From Sphingobacteriales bacterium UTBCD1 (lineage in GTDB: Bacteria; Bacteroidota; Bacteroidia; Chitinophagales; Chitinophagaceae): 64,000 nucleotides of DNA. The stretch lies in the NCBI GenBank assembly GCA_002066995.1, contig MWTC01000053.1, positions 1 to 64,000 of the forward strand, given 5' to 3'. This document shows positions 20,053-28,235 of this stretch, piece by piece. Position numbers and translations under genes: made by a program. The notes below the pieces were generated by a model, which was given only the letters and a program-made list of their open reading frames with translations, was not told the origin of the DNA and did not search any database. Numbering within the stretch: position 1 is the first letter of the stretch; the number at the start of each line of letters is the position of its first letter.

Positions 20053-20937
20053 ATGAAAAGAGAACTACCGCTTATTTTTATCATTTTTACTTTTGGGGCA
20101 TTATGGAATCATTGCGAGGGCCAGGATACCAGTTTAAATGCATTTTTAAAAAGCTTCCGGCATTCTTTCTTCAAAGCCTCGGCAAGTTATCTCAGCAATG
20201 ATGTTTATTTTGGCCGCAGGGATTCGGTCAGCATTCCCTACATCACTCCATCTATACGCTATTACAATAAGTCCGGTATCTTTTTAAATGCCGGTGCTTC
20301 TTACTTACCCACAGAGAAAAGAATTGATGCCGGCACCGTGGGGGCCGGGTATATATTTGCTGCAAACAGGCTGGATGGAGAAATAGCGCTCAATAAATAT
20401 TTTTTCAGCAGTCAGAGTTATAATGTCAAATCGGAAGTAAAAGCTGATGCAGAAGCAGAACTCGGCTATGATACCGGCCCCATAGAGATAACATTTACTT
20501 CTACTGCCAGTTTTTCCGATGCTACGGATATCGCCGCAGGCATAGGGATAGACCATACATTCAGCTTATTGAATGACGATTTGGAGATCACACCCGGCTT
20601 TGTCATGAACGGCGGTACACAATATTATTATGATGCCTATTACCGTAAGCGGCGGTACGTAAAGAAAAGAAAAGGGATACCGGATCCCCGGATCATCACA
20701 GCATATACATTGGATCCGGGTAAATTCAGGATTCTTGATTATGAAGCCTCTCTGCCGGTAGAATATGATATCAGCAAATTAAGATTCAGTTTTACTCCAA
20801 CAATCGTTTTTCCGGTAAATCCCAATACAATAGTGCGAACCGTGCAGCCTGTAGGCGGAAACCCGGTTACAAAAACTTTTTCCGAAAAAATATCCAATTC
20901 ATTTTTTTGGTCGCTGGAAGTAAGTTATAAGTTTTGA
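20053..20937 (+). CDS. Outer-membrane beta-barrel protein, 294 aa
   Basis: Predicted outer-membrane protein with signal peptide (MKRELPLIFIIFTFGALWNHCEGQ). ATG at 20053 is used because an upstream start in the same frame (20008) lies inside the preceding terminator. The mature chain is rich in alternating strands ('GIFLNAGASYLPT', 'AGTVGAGYIFAANRLDGEI', 'FSFTPTIVFPV') and ends 'FFWSLEVSYKF', with the terminal Phe of barrel proteins. No specific family is recognised. It is followed by a terminator hairpin and, on the opposite strand, a tRNA gene. Role unknown. Confidence 0.65.
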   Translation: MKRELPLIFIIFTFGALWNHCEGQDTSLNAFLKSFRHSFFKASASYLSNDVYFGRRDSVSIPYITPSIRYYNKSGIFLNAGASYLPTEKRIDAGTVGAGYIFAANRLDGEIALNKYFFSSQSYNVKSEVKADAEAELGYDTGPIEITFTSTASFSDATDIAAGIGIDHTFSLLNDDLEITPGFVMNGGTQYYYDAYYRKRRYVKKRKGIPDPRIITAYTLDPGKFRILDYEASLPVEYDISKLRFSFTPTIVFPVNPNTIVRTVQPVGGNPVTKTFSEKISNSFFWSLEVSYKF

Positions 20938-20955
20938 ACTCGCTGGAAAATGAAA

Positions 20956-20983
20956 AAGCGGGGTGTTTCTTCCCGCTTCTTTT
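20956..20983 (+). terminator. Terminator between barrel gene and tRNA
   Basis: AAGCGGG (20956-20962) and CCCGCTT (20972-20978) pair around a 9-base loop, followed by a T-rich run. The A-rich bases on the other side give a T-run on the opposite strand, so the same hairpin may also end the minus-strand tRNA transcript. Confidence 0.7.
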
Positions 20984-20984
20984 G

Positions 20985-21057
20985 TGATCCGGATTGGATT
21001 CAAACCAATGACCTACTGCTTAGAAGGCAGTTGCTCTATTCACTGAGCTACCGGACC
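20985..21057 (-). tRNA. tRNA-Arg (anticodon TCT)
   Basis: The minus strand folds as a full cloverleaf of 73 bases: acceptor GGTCCGG with CCGGATC (one G-U pair), D arm GCTC/GAGC, anticodon stem ACTGC/GCAGT with loop CTTCTAA (anticodon TCT, reading AGA), and T arm ATTGG/CCAAT. The discriminator is A. The 3' CCA is not encoded, as is usual in Bacteroidota. Confidence 0.95.
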
Positions 21058-21174
21058 TTTTAAAAAAGAACTGAATACCCATCCGGCTTAGATTTTTAAC
21101 AAAAGGGTTTTTATCAAATCATCCGGGCGGGCAAAAATAAGTTTTTTATGTTTGTGCCCAAAGTATCAAAAGGC

Positions 21175-21846
21175 ATGGACGTAAAAATTGAAGCATCATG
21201 GAAAGAGATTCTGATCGCGGAATTCAACAAACCTTATTTCCGCCAAATTGCCTTGCATTTGAAAACAGAGAAATCGCAAAAGAAAATAATTTATCCTCCC
21301 GGTTCATTAATATTTAATGCCTTCAATACAACTCCTATTCAAAAGATAAAAGTGGTGATCCTGGGACAGGATCCTTATCACGGGCCGGGACAGGCACACG
21401 GGCTTTGTTTTTCCGTTCCCGATAGAATTCCACAGCCACCTTCCTTAATCAATATTTTCAGGGAACTGCACGATGATATCGGGATCCCGGTTCCGAAAAA
21501 CGGGAATCTCACCCATTGGGCCAGGCAGGGAGTTTTTTTGTTAAATGCATCCCTGAGTGTACGTGCAGGCGAGCCTATGAGCCATTCAAAAATTGGCTGG
21601 GCCGAATTCACCGATTGCGTCATCAGGAAAATATCAGAACAAAAAGAACACGTGGTATTCCTGCTTTGGGGAAAATTTGCGCAGGAAAAAAGAATATTGA
21701 TTGATGAGTCAAAACATTTTGTATTGAAAGCGGCACATCCCTCTCCCCTTTCGGCAAATTCCGGGTTTTTCGGATGCCGTCATTTTTCAAAAACAAATGA
21801 GTACCTCGTAAAGAATGGTATTGACCCCATAGACTGGAAAGTGTAA
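21175..21846 (+). CDS. ung: Uracil-DNA glycosylase, family 1
   Basis: Removes uracil from DNA at the start of base excision repair. Contains the catalytic water-activating motif 'GQDPYHGPGQAHGLCFSV', 'PPSLINIFREL', 'GVFLLNASLSVR', and the DNA-intercalation/His block 'AAHPSPLSA...FFGCRHF', as in E. coli Ung. ATG at 21175 (MDVKIEASWKEIL) gives 223 residues, the normal family length; the open frame extends nine codons upstream. It stands alone after the tRNA gene. Confidence 0.95.
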   Translation: MDVKIEASWKEILIAEFNKPYFRQIALHLKTEKSQKKIIYPPGSLIFNAFNTTPIQKIKVVILGQDPYHGPGQAHGLCFSVPDRIPQPPSLINIFRELHDDIGIPVPKNGNLTHWARQGVFLLNASLSVRAGEPMSHSKIGWAEFTDCVIRKISEQKEHVVFLLWGKFAQEKRILIDESKHFVLKAAHPSPLSANSGFFGCRHFSKTNEYLVKNGIDPIDWKV

Positions 21847-22006
21847 AAATTAAAAATGAAAAGTCAAAAGTTTTTTTGTTACATCTTTTTTTTGAATTCA
21901 ACCAGAAAAGAGGTTGTGACAGGAAATAAAAAAAACAACCGTAAATGAAATTATAAAGTAAAGTGGTTTATTTTCTATTTTTGAATTTGGCTTTTAACTG
22001 ATTAAA

Positions 22007-22606
22007 ATGATCTCTCCTGGATTAACACTTGAAACGGATAAAGTGCTGCTGCGGCCATTGCAACACATGGACATTGCATCCTTTGCTTCAATAACCGGCA
22101 ACACCTCCTTATGGAAATATTTTACTATGTTGCTGGATGATCCTGATCAATTACAAAAATGGGTGGAACTGGCCTTAAAAGAAAGATCGGAAGGAAAACG
22201 CATCCCGTTTACTATTATTGAAAAAGCAACCGGATCTGTATGCGGCAGCACCAGCTATGGAAATATCTATGAGCATGATAAACGCATTGAGATCGGATGG
22301 AGCTGGCTCGGAAAAGAATACCATGGATCGGGCATCAATTTTCATTCAAAATTTTCATTACTGAGTTATGCATTCGAAGTGCTGAATTGGGAAAGAGCCG
22401 AAATAAAGACAGACAACATGAACGAACAGGCCAAACACGCCTTGAGAAAGATCGGGGCAACTGAAGAAGGAGTATTGCGCAGCCACATGCAAATGCCTTA
22501 TGGCCGCAGAAGAGATACTGTTTATTTTAGCATCATAAAAAGAGAATGGGCACTTATCAGAAATTCAATTTTCAAAGAGATAAGCGTATTCAATTATTAC
22601 CAGTGA
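22007..22606 (+). CDS. GNAT family N-acetyltransferase
   Basis: 199 residues with the RimJ/RimL-type pattern: 'GLTLETDKVLLRPLQ' N-terminus, 'IPFTIIEKATGSVCGSTSYG' strands, acetyl-CoA loop region 'IGWSWLGKEYHGSGIN', then 'AEIKTDNMNEQAKHALRKIG' and 'EGVLRSHM'. Members acetylate ribosomal-protein N-termini, amino acids or small molecules; the substrate cannot be read from the sequence. The stop codon overlaps the next gene's GTG start (GTGA), so the two are probably translated together. Confidence 0.8.
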   Translation: MISPGLTLETDKVLLRPLQHMDIASFASITGNTSLWKYFTMLLDDPDQLQKWVELALKERSEGKRIPFTIIEKATGSVCGSTSYGNIYEHDKRIEIGWSWLGKEYHGSGINFHSKFSLLSYAFEVLNWERAEIKTDNMNEQAKHALRKIGATEEGVLRSHMQMPYGRRRDTVYFSIIKREWALIRNSIFKEISVFNYYQ

Positions 22607-23343
22607 AGTTTTTCAAAGAAATAGCGGGTAGAATTTGTGCATTATGGGCAATGCTATGGTTTGTCCTAACCATGCTCATTGTTTCCCTTCCGATCTGGAT
22701 CATTGGCTGGTGGCCGCAGCCCAGGCAGGCGCAATACTCCTACCGGGTATTCCGGGTGTGGATGGGATTTTTCTTTTTGATCACAGGACTTCGCCTGCGG
22801 AAAAAAGGATTGGAAAATTTTAAAAAAGGTGAAACCTATATTGTAGTCTGCAATCACAATACATTGCTGGATGTTCCCGTTTCTTCACCGGGTATTCCCG
22901 GGCCCAACAAGACCATTGCCAAGATCGAAATGGCCCGTATACCGTTATTCGGTTTGATTTATAAAAGCGGGTCTGTTTTAGTGGACCGTAAAAATGAAAA
23001 AAGCAGGAGAGCAAGTTTTATCGAAATGAAAAAAGTACTTAGCCTCGGGATTCACATGTGTATTTATCCCGAAGGGACCAGAAACAAGACCAATGAACCC
23101 CTGCAACGTTTTCATGACGGGGCATTCCGCCTGGCTGACGATACAAATCATGCCATCATTCCCGCACTGATATTCAACACTACAAAATTATTTCCCAACG
23201 ATAAGGTATTCTATTTTTTACCCGGGAAAATCGAAATGCATTTTTTACCCGCTGTTGAACCGGGATCACAAACAACAGAACAATTAAAAGAAAAAGTCTT
23301 TACACTGATGAAAGACTATTATATGCAGCACCGGGATCACTGA
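22603..23343 (+). CDS. plsC: 1-acylglycerol-3-phosphate acyltransferase
   Basis: Makes phosphatidic acid by acylating lysophosphatidate at the inner membrane. The catalytic 'NHNTLLD' (H-x4-D) near residue 85 and the phosphate-binding 'YPEGTRNK' near 150 mark the PlsC family, with an N-terminal hydrophobic stretch (ALWAMLWFVLTMLIVSLPIW). The GTG at 22603 (then KFFKEIAGR) overlaps the acetyltransferase stop by four bases and matches the usual start of relatives; a longer form could begin at ATG 22546, with 61 bases of overlap. The stop codon at 23341-23343 lies within the 3' end of lptD on the other strand, a 7-base tail-to-tail overlap. Confidence 0.85.
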   Translation: MKFFKEIAGRICALWAMLWFVLTMLIVSLPIWIIGWWPQPRQAQYSYRVFRVWMGFFFLITGLRLRKKGLENFKKGETYIVVCNHNTLLDVPVSSPGIPGPNKTIAKIEMARIPLFGLIYKSGSVLVDRKNEKSRRASFIEMKKVLSLGIHMCIYPEGTRNKTNEPLQRFHDGAFRLADDTNHAIIPALIFNTTKLFPNDKVFYFLPGKIEMHFLPAVEPGSQTTEQLKEKVFTLMKDYYMQHRDH

Positions 23344-26060
23344 CCTGAAAAATACCTGGAGCGGTTGATCCGCAGATCCTGTAATACCGATGCCTTAGGA
23401 TTGATAGTGAAACTGAAGAAGCGGTACAACCCTATAGGAGTAACATTAATAGACATCTGCCAGCAATGCATATCTCTTGATATGGACATCTGGAAAGTCT
23501 GGATTTTGTGTGAAGAAAAATCATAATAGCCATTGGTGCTGAAATTCCACTTGGGTGTTAAATTGAAACTTCCGTTGAAACTCACATTGGAGCTGATTGT
23601 TTTTGTAAACCCGCTGTAATCGGGCCTGAACTGCTGTGAAAAATACAGTGAGTAGGAAAAACTCAACTGCCAGGGAATATTAAAATCCACAAACTCCGAA
23701 GGATTTTGCTGCATATAATCAAGAAGGCGTTGCTGGTCTGCAATCAGTGTCGGATCATTCAGCCGCTGCTGCACCTGCTTTTTTCTTTCTTCTTCTTTTT
23801 TAGGATCCTTTGGCTTGCTGCTGAAACTGGTACTCAAAGAAATACTTCCTGTAGTAAGCCTTCCCAATGTGAATTTTTTTGCGCCCTGCCATGCATATTT
23901 TCCAATGTCCTGGCCTCTTGAGTTGACCTGGTACGGATCTAAAACAGTGCTCGCAGAAATATTAATTTTATTAAACAGGTTGGTACGAAAATAAAATTGT
24001 ACGGGGGAAAGTTTCATTGAATCTGCAAAAAAATTGTAACTGGTAGAAAAACCATATCCGTCAATCAATGTCACTTTCTTTATACCGCCGTTAGCCGTAT
24101 CTTTTTTTGACTTCACCTTCATTTCAAGGTTATTGTCCAGTTGAAAGGTCATGCCTCCGTATTTTCCTTCAGAGTAATGCCCGTAGAGGCTGTTTTCATA
24201 TTCCGAAAAACGAACTTTATACCCGGTAGTATCCACCTGCGTGGTATAAAAATGCTGTTTAGAAAAATCAGGCTTATAACTGATCCCGATTGAGGGGCGG
24301 ATCACATGCCGGATCTTGGTGATCCTGGAATGTTTGAACTGATAGGTTCCGTACAATGCTGTGCTGAGAGAAAAACCAAAAGAAGCGGATTGATCCATGA
24401 AGATTCCTTTTGTGATGGATGTATCCAGTTTATTTGTATTACTATTCCAATTGCGATGAAATTTCTGTGCTATCCAGATCTGGCTGTATGATACCGACGG
24501 GGATACAATAAGCGCCCCGCCAAGAATTGGCGGCAATGATAATGATACAGGAAAATTATGCTGAGCACCCCACTGCATTGTATCTAACAGTTGTTTGAAA
24601 TGAAAAGCCGTATCATAAAAAGAAACCTGGTTCCTGAAAATACCGTTATAGGCCAGTCCCAGTTTTTCATACCACTTCGGGGTTCCCGCTTTATCTTTTT
24701 TCTGAAAAGGATAAACGGTGTTTACAGTGAAAGCCGCATTGGGCAGGCTTACATTGATCAGGTGTGTAAAATTATTCTGGCTATGATTAGCGCTCATGGT
24801 CAGGTTAAAAGGTTTATCCTTCCATGTTTTGGAATAGGAAATTGAAGAACCTAACTGGTTTTGAAAATTCCGTTGCGGGTCATTAGGTATTAACTGATTG
24901 AAGCGGGTGGATCCGGCATTCACATTGGCAGAAAAAGTTGTACCCGGTCTTGCTTTACTATCCACCATATGCGACCAGCTTAAATTATAAGTATTGGTTT
25001 TGAAATAATCCGGATCACCTTTGAAATTACTCTTCGTACTCTGTACACTAAACGTAAAGGAACCGCTGTAGCGGTATCTTTTCCGGTAAGTGGGATTAAT
25101 ATTTAAAGACCAGCCGCCATAAGAATAAATATTGCCATATACTTTTGCATCCCAATAATCACTGAGGACTTTGTAGTATCCCAACCCTTCCAGGCCCAAC
25201 CCATATTGTTCATTGGTGGCAAACTGGGGAGGCAGCAGGCCGGAATGCCTTCCCTGGCTAAGCGGGTAAAACCCAAACGGGATATAAATGGGTATAGGTA
25301 CATCTTCAAACTCCGGATGTGCAGGCCCTGATACTGCCAGTTTTTTGTTTACCACTTTCAGCTTATTCGTAATAAAGGCGAAATGAGGGTCATCCAGATT
25401 ACAGGTAGTGAACATCCCTTTTCGCACATAGATGATGCTGTCATTTTCCCTTTTGATATCCTGGCCATGTACAAATAATTCTCCCTGCTGGGTAACGGTG
25501 TTTTTAGTGATCCCTTTTTGCGTTTTAAAATTATACCAGATGGTATCACTGCCGAATTCATTTTCGCCGTCTTTAAAATGCGCATCTTCGACAACTGTAC
25601 CGGCGCTGTCCTTTTTATTTACTGCAGTTACTATCTGGCTCTCCTGGTCCAATTCCACTTTGGGCGCCGTCAAAGTAGTGTTTTGATATTCCGTTTTCGT
25701 TTTCCCATATAAGATGATTTGCTTCCCCCTGATCAATACAACAACAGAATCGGCAGCGCTGTAACGAACTGGAGCATCCAATGCATCTTTTGATATTTTC
25801 AGACTGAAGGTGTCGGTCTTCTGCTTTATAATAGCCGTATCATTTGCAGGAATGGTATCAGAAAGATGCAACAACCTTTTGTTACCGCCTGGAATATCAG
25901 ATTTGGGGGGCAGAGTATCTTTGCAGCTAGTTAATGTATTGTAAAAAAAATCATGATGTGCAGGTAATGCTGCAGATTTCAACGTTAAAGTACTTGAAAT
26001 CATCACAGGCAATATTCCTGTAAACAGGTAATTTGGTTTAAATTTGCGCTGTTGTTTCAT
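23337..26060 (-). CDS. lptD: LPS assembly protein LptD-like
   Basis: 907 residues, outer membrane. The N-terminal part after the signal has the OstA/LptA-like fold features: 'DSVVVLIRGKQIILYGKTK', 'TTLTAPKVELDQ', 'GENEFGSDTIWYNFKTQKG', 'PIPIYIPFGFYPL'. The rest is a long series of barrel strands ('TFSANVNAGSTRFN', 'FGFSLSTALYGTYQF'). In relatives LptD with LptE inserts lipopolysaccharide into the outer leaflet. It is divergent from the amidase-mlaD-ostA genes with only 77 bases between the starts, so all share one promoter region and probably a common envelope function. The C-terminal end overlaps plsC by 7 bases. Confidence 0.85.
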   Translation of the reverse strand: MKQQRKFKPNYLFTGILPVMISSTLTLKSAALPAHHDFFYNTLTSCKDTLPPKSDIPGGNKRLLHLSDTIPANDTAIIKQKTDTFSLKISKDALDAPVRYSAADSVVVLIRGKQIILYGKTKTEYQNTTLTAPKVELDQESQIVTAVNKKDSAGTVVEDAHFKDGENEFGSDTIWYNFKTQKGITKNTVTQQGELFVHGQDIKRENDSIIYVRKGMFTTCNLDDPHFAFITNKLKVVNKKLAVSGPAHPEFEDVPIPIYIPFGFYPLSQGRHSGLLPPQFATNEQYGLGLEGLGYYKVLSDYWDAKVYGNIYSYGGWSLNINPTYRKRYRYSGSFTFSVQSTKSNFKGDPDYFKTNTYNLSWSHMVDSKARPGTTFSANVNAGSTRFNQLIPNDPQRNFQNQLGSSISYSKTWKDKPFNLTMSANHSQNNFTHLINVSLPNAAFTVNTVYPFQKKDKAGTPKWYEKLGLAYNGIFRNQVSFYDTAFHFKQLLDTMQWGAQHNFPVSLSLPPILGGALIVSPSVSYSQIWIAQKFHRNWNSNTNKLDTSITKGIFMDQSASFGFSLSTALYGTYQFKHSRITKIRHVIRPSIGISYKPDFSKQHFYTTQVDTTGYKVRFSEYENSLYGHYSEGKYGGMTFQLDNNLEMKVKSKKDTANGGIKKVTLIDGYGFSTSYNFFADSMKLSPVQFYFRTNLFNKINISASTVLDPYQVNSRGQDIGKYAWQGAKKFTLGRLTTGSISLSTSFSSKPKDPKKEEERKKQVQQRLNDPTLIADQQRLLDYMQQNPSEFVDFNIPWQLSFSYSLYFSQQFRPDYSGFTKTISSNVSFNGSFNLTPKWNFSTNGYYDFSSHKIQTFQMSISRDMHCWQMSINVTPIGLYRFFSFTINPKASVLQDLRINRSRYFSGQ

Positions 26061-26137
26061 GAGGTATGAAGCAAAAGTAATTCTTTAGGTCTTAAAGTTT
26101 ATGTGAAGATTATTTTAACCCATTAAAGAAATCCAGT

Positions 26138-27127
26138 ATGATGAAAAGAGCATTTCTGTTCTTAGTGCCCGTTTCTTTTTCACTGCTATTGCTGTCTTTT
26201 TCCGGTCTGCAAAAACAGCAGGGCATACTGCAGGTTGCCCTGAAAGACACGCAGAAAACATTAATTAAAACTGTAATTATAGATCCGGGACACGGTGGCG
26301 ACTTTCCCGGGGCAAGAGGATCTTTTTCCTGGGAAGCCAATGTGACTTTAGCCGTAAGCAAAAAACTGGGGAAAGCCTTACAGGATGAATTTCCCGATCT
26401 GAAGATAGTTTATACCAGGACAACTGATGCCAATGCGGGAAACAAATCCAACCTGAAAGAAGACCTGATGTACCGGGCTGACCTGGCAAACTCATCCGGC
26501 GGGGATCTTTTTATTTCCATTCACTGTAACTCTACCTCACCTTTTAAGCATAAAGAAGTAATCGGGCATAAAATGGAAACTGTTTATGTCGGCAAAGGCA
26601 AGAAAAGGAGAAAGGTTACCCGCAGGGTTCCCGTATACCGCCATTGGACCACACCCAACCCTGCCAAAGGAACAGAGACCTATATATGGGCTGCAAATAA
26701 AGATGAAGCAAAGATTAATTCGATATCGCAGAACAATGAATATTATGGTGAGATAGACTCTACTTCCAACATTAACATGCCTGATCCGAATGACCCGGCA
26801 GAAAAAGCAAGAATGCTGATATACACTCAGAAATATTTCAGGAAAAGTATCATGTTCGGGGATCTTATTGAACAGGGATTCCGGGCACAGGGAAGAGTGG
26901 ACCGTGGCGGAGTAAAGCAAAGAAATGACAAAGGCATCTGGGTGCTCCAGGCTGCCGGAATGCCAAGTGTACTGGTAGAAATCGGATTCATCTCCAATCC
27001 TGAAGAGGAACAATACATCAACAGTGATAAAGGACAGAATGAGATCGTTTCCAACATTGTAAATGCTTTTAAAATCTATAAACAAAAAGTTGAGAACAAA
27101 ACGTCAGGCGCTTCCGTTAAAAAGTGA
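26138..27127 (+). CDS. N-acetylmuramoyl-L-alanine amidase (AmiC type)
   Basis: Zn-dependent periplasmic amidase that cuts the stem peptide from glycan in cell separation and remodelling. Signal-like N-terminus (residues 1-25), then 'TVIIDPGHGGDFPGARG' (zinc His), 'KLGKALQDEF', 'DLFISIHCNS' (second zinc His), and the catalytic-Glu block 'PSVLVEIGFISNPEEEQYI'. An inserted region between residues about 140 and 220 ('KGKKRRKVTRRVPVYRHWTT') is basic and longer than in E. coli AmiC; it may bind or gate the active site. Two ATG codons in a row at 26138 and 26141 are possible starts. First of three same-strand envelope genes; the next follows after about 115 bases. Confidence 0.88.
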   Translation: MMKRAFLFLVPVSFSLLLLSFSGLQKQQGILQVALKDTQKTLIKTVIIDPGHGGDFPGARGSFSWEANVTLAVSKKLGKALQDEFPDLKIVYTRTTDANAGNKSNLKEDLMYRADLANSSGGDLFISIHCNSTSPFKHKEVIGHKMETVYVGKGKKRRKVTRRVPVYRHWTTPNPAKGTETYIWAANKDEAKINSISQNNEYYGEIDSTSNINMPDPNDPAEKARMLIYTQKYFRKSIMFGDLIEQGFRAQGRVDRGGVKQRNDKGIWVLQAAGMPSVLVEIGFISNPEEEQYINSDKGQNEIVSNIVNAFKIYKQKVENKTSGASVKK

Positions 27128-27242
27128 TATTCAATCCCGAAATCGTTTTTCAAAATAATTATTTAATTTGGCGGTAAATAGTTCCTCTTTCCGCCATTTT
27201 TTAGGCCATAGGCGGGAAGAAAGGCCTCAGAAAATCAACCGG

Positions 27243-28235
27243 ATGAAAATCAACAACGAAACAAAGGTCGGCATACTGACTGTGGTGGCTATCACCCTAT
27301 TGATTATCGGATTTAATTTTCTCAAAGGAAAAGATGTCTTCAATAAGCAGAAAAAGATATATGCACTTTTTTCAGATCTCGGTTCCCTGGAAAAATCAAA
27401 CGATGTAAAGATCAATGGGCTTCCTATCGGGAAAGTATATGATTTCAATGCAAAAGACAAAGACGTAAGCGGTATCGTGGTCACTATCACTCTGACCAAA
27501 GATGTGAATATACCTGACAATTCGGAAGCTTATATTTCAGCGCCCCTTGTCGGTTCCTCATTTATTATTATAGAAAAAGGTGATTCGCATAAATCCTTAA
27601 AACCGGGTGATACTTTAAAAACAAGGGAGGATTTCGGATTGCTGGGTGATGTCAAGGCGCAAATGAACCCGACCTTACTCAAAGTGCGTACTGCCATTGA
27701 TTCATTGATCTCTGTTTTTAAAAATATCAATAAACTGCTGGATTCCGACACTAAGGGCAACCTGCAGGAAACGATTGCCAACCTGAAGGAATTAAGCGAT
27801 ACCTTAAAAACATTATTGGGAAGTAAGTCAAGCCCGTTAGTAAAATCTCTGGACAATATCAGTTCCATAACAGAAAATTTCAAAAAGAATAATGACAGTA
27901 TTACTGCCACCATCAGTAACACCAAAAAGCTGACAGAAAAGTTATCTGAACTGGACCTGCAGCAAACAATTGACTCTATCCGGAGTACATTAACGGAACT
28001 GAAAACTACAATGGGAAAGATCACCAATGAGAATGGAACCATAGGATCCCTCATCAACAATAAAGAGCTTTACAATAAAATCAACGACGCCGTTTTATCT
28101 GCCGAAACACTTATGGACGATATCCGGGTACACCCCAAACGCTACCTTGGCAATATGATTTTTAACAGAAAAGATAAAACAGGCCCGTTAACTTCACCTT
28201 TGAAAAAAGATACTCTTCCCTCAAAGAGTGATTGA
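27243..28235 (+). CDS. MlaD/MCE family lipid-transport protein
   Basis: 330 residues with one N-terminal membrane anchor ('VGILTVVAITLLIIGFNFLKG', about residues 8-28) and an MCE domain ('KIYALFSDLGSLEKSNDVKI', 'PIGKVYDF', about 35-125), then a long coiled helical region ('TLKTLLGSKSSPLVKSLDNI' onwards). This is the layout of MlaD/Mce solute-binding subunits that carry phospholipids between membranes through the periplasm. ATG at 27243 is used because the frame upstream has no family likeness. No mlaE/mlaF permease genes are in the window. The stop codon overlaps the next gene's start by one base (TGATG). Confidence 0.85.
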   Translation: MKINNETKVGILTVVAITLLIIGFNFLKGKDVFNKQKKIYALFSDLGSLEKSNDVKINGLPIGKVYDFNAKDKDVSGIVVTITLTKDVNIPDNSEAYISAPLVGSSFIIIEKGDSHKSLKPGDTLKTREDFGLLGDVKAQMNPTLLKVRTAIDSLISVFKNINKLLDSDTKGNLQETIANLKELSDTLKTLLGSKSSPLVKSLDNISSITENFKKNNDSITATISNTKKLTEKLSELDLQQTIDSIRSTLTELKTTMGKITNENGTIGSLINNKELYNKINDAVLSAETLMDDIRVHPKRYLGNMIFNRKDKTGPLTSPLKKDTLPSKSD

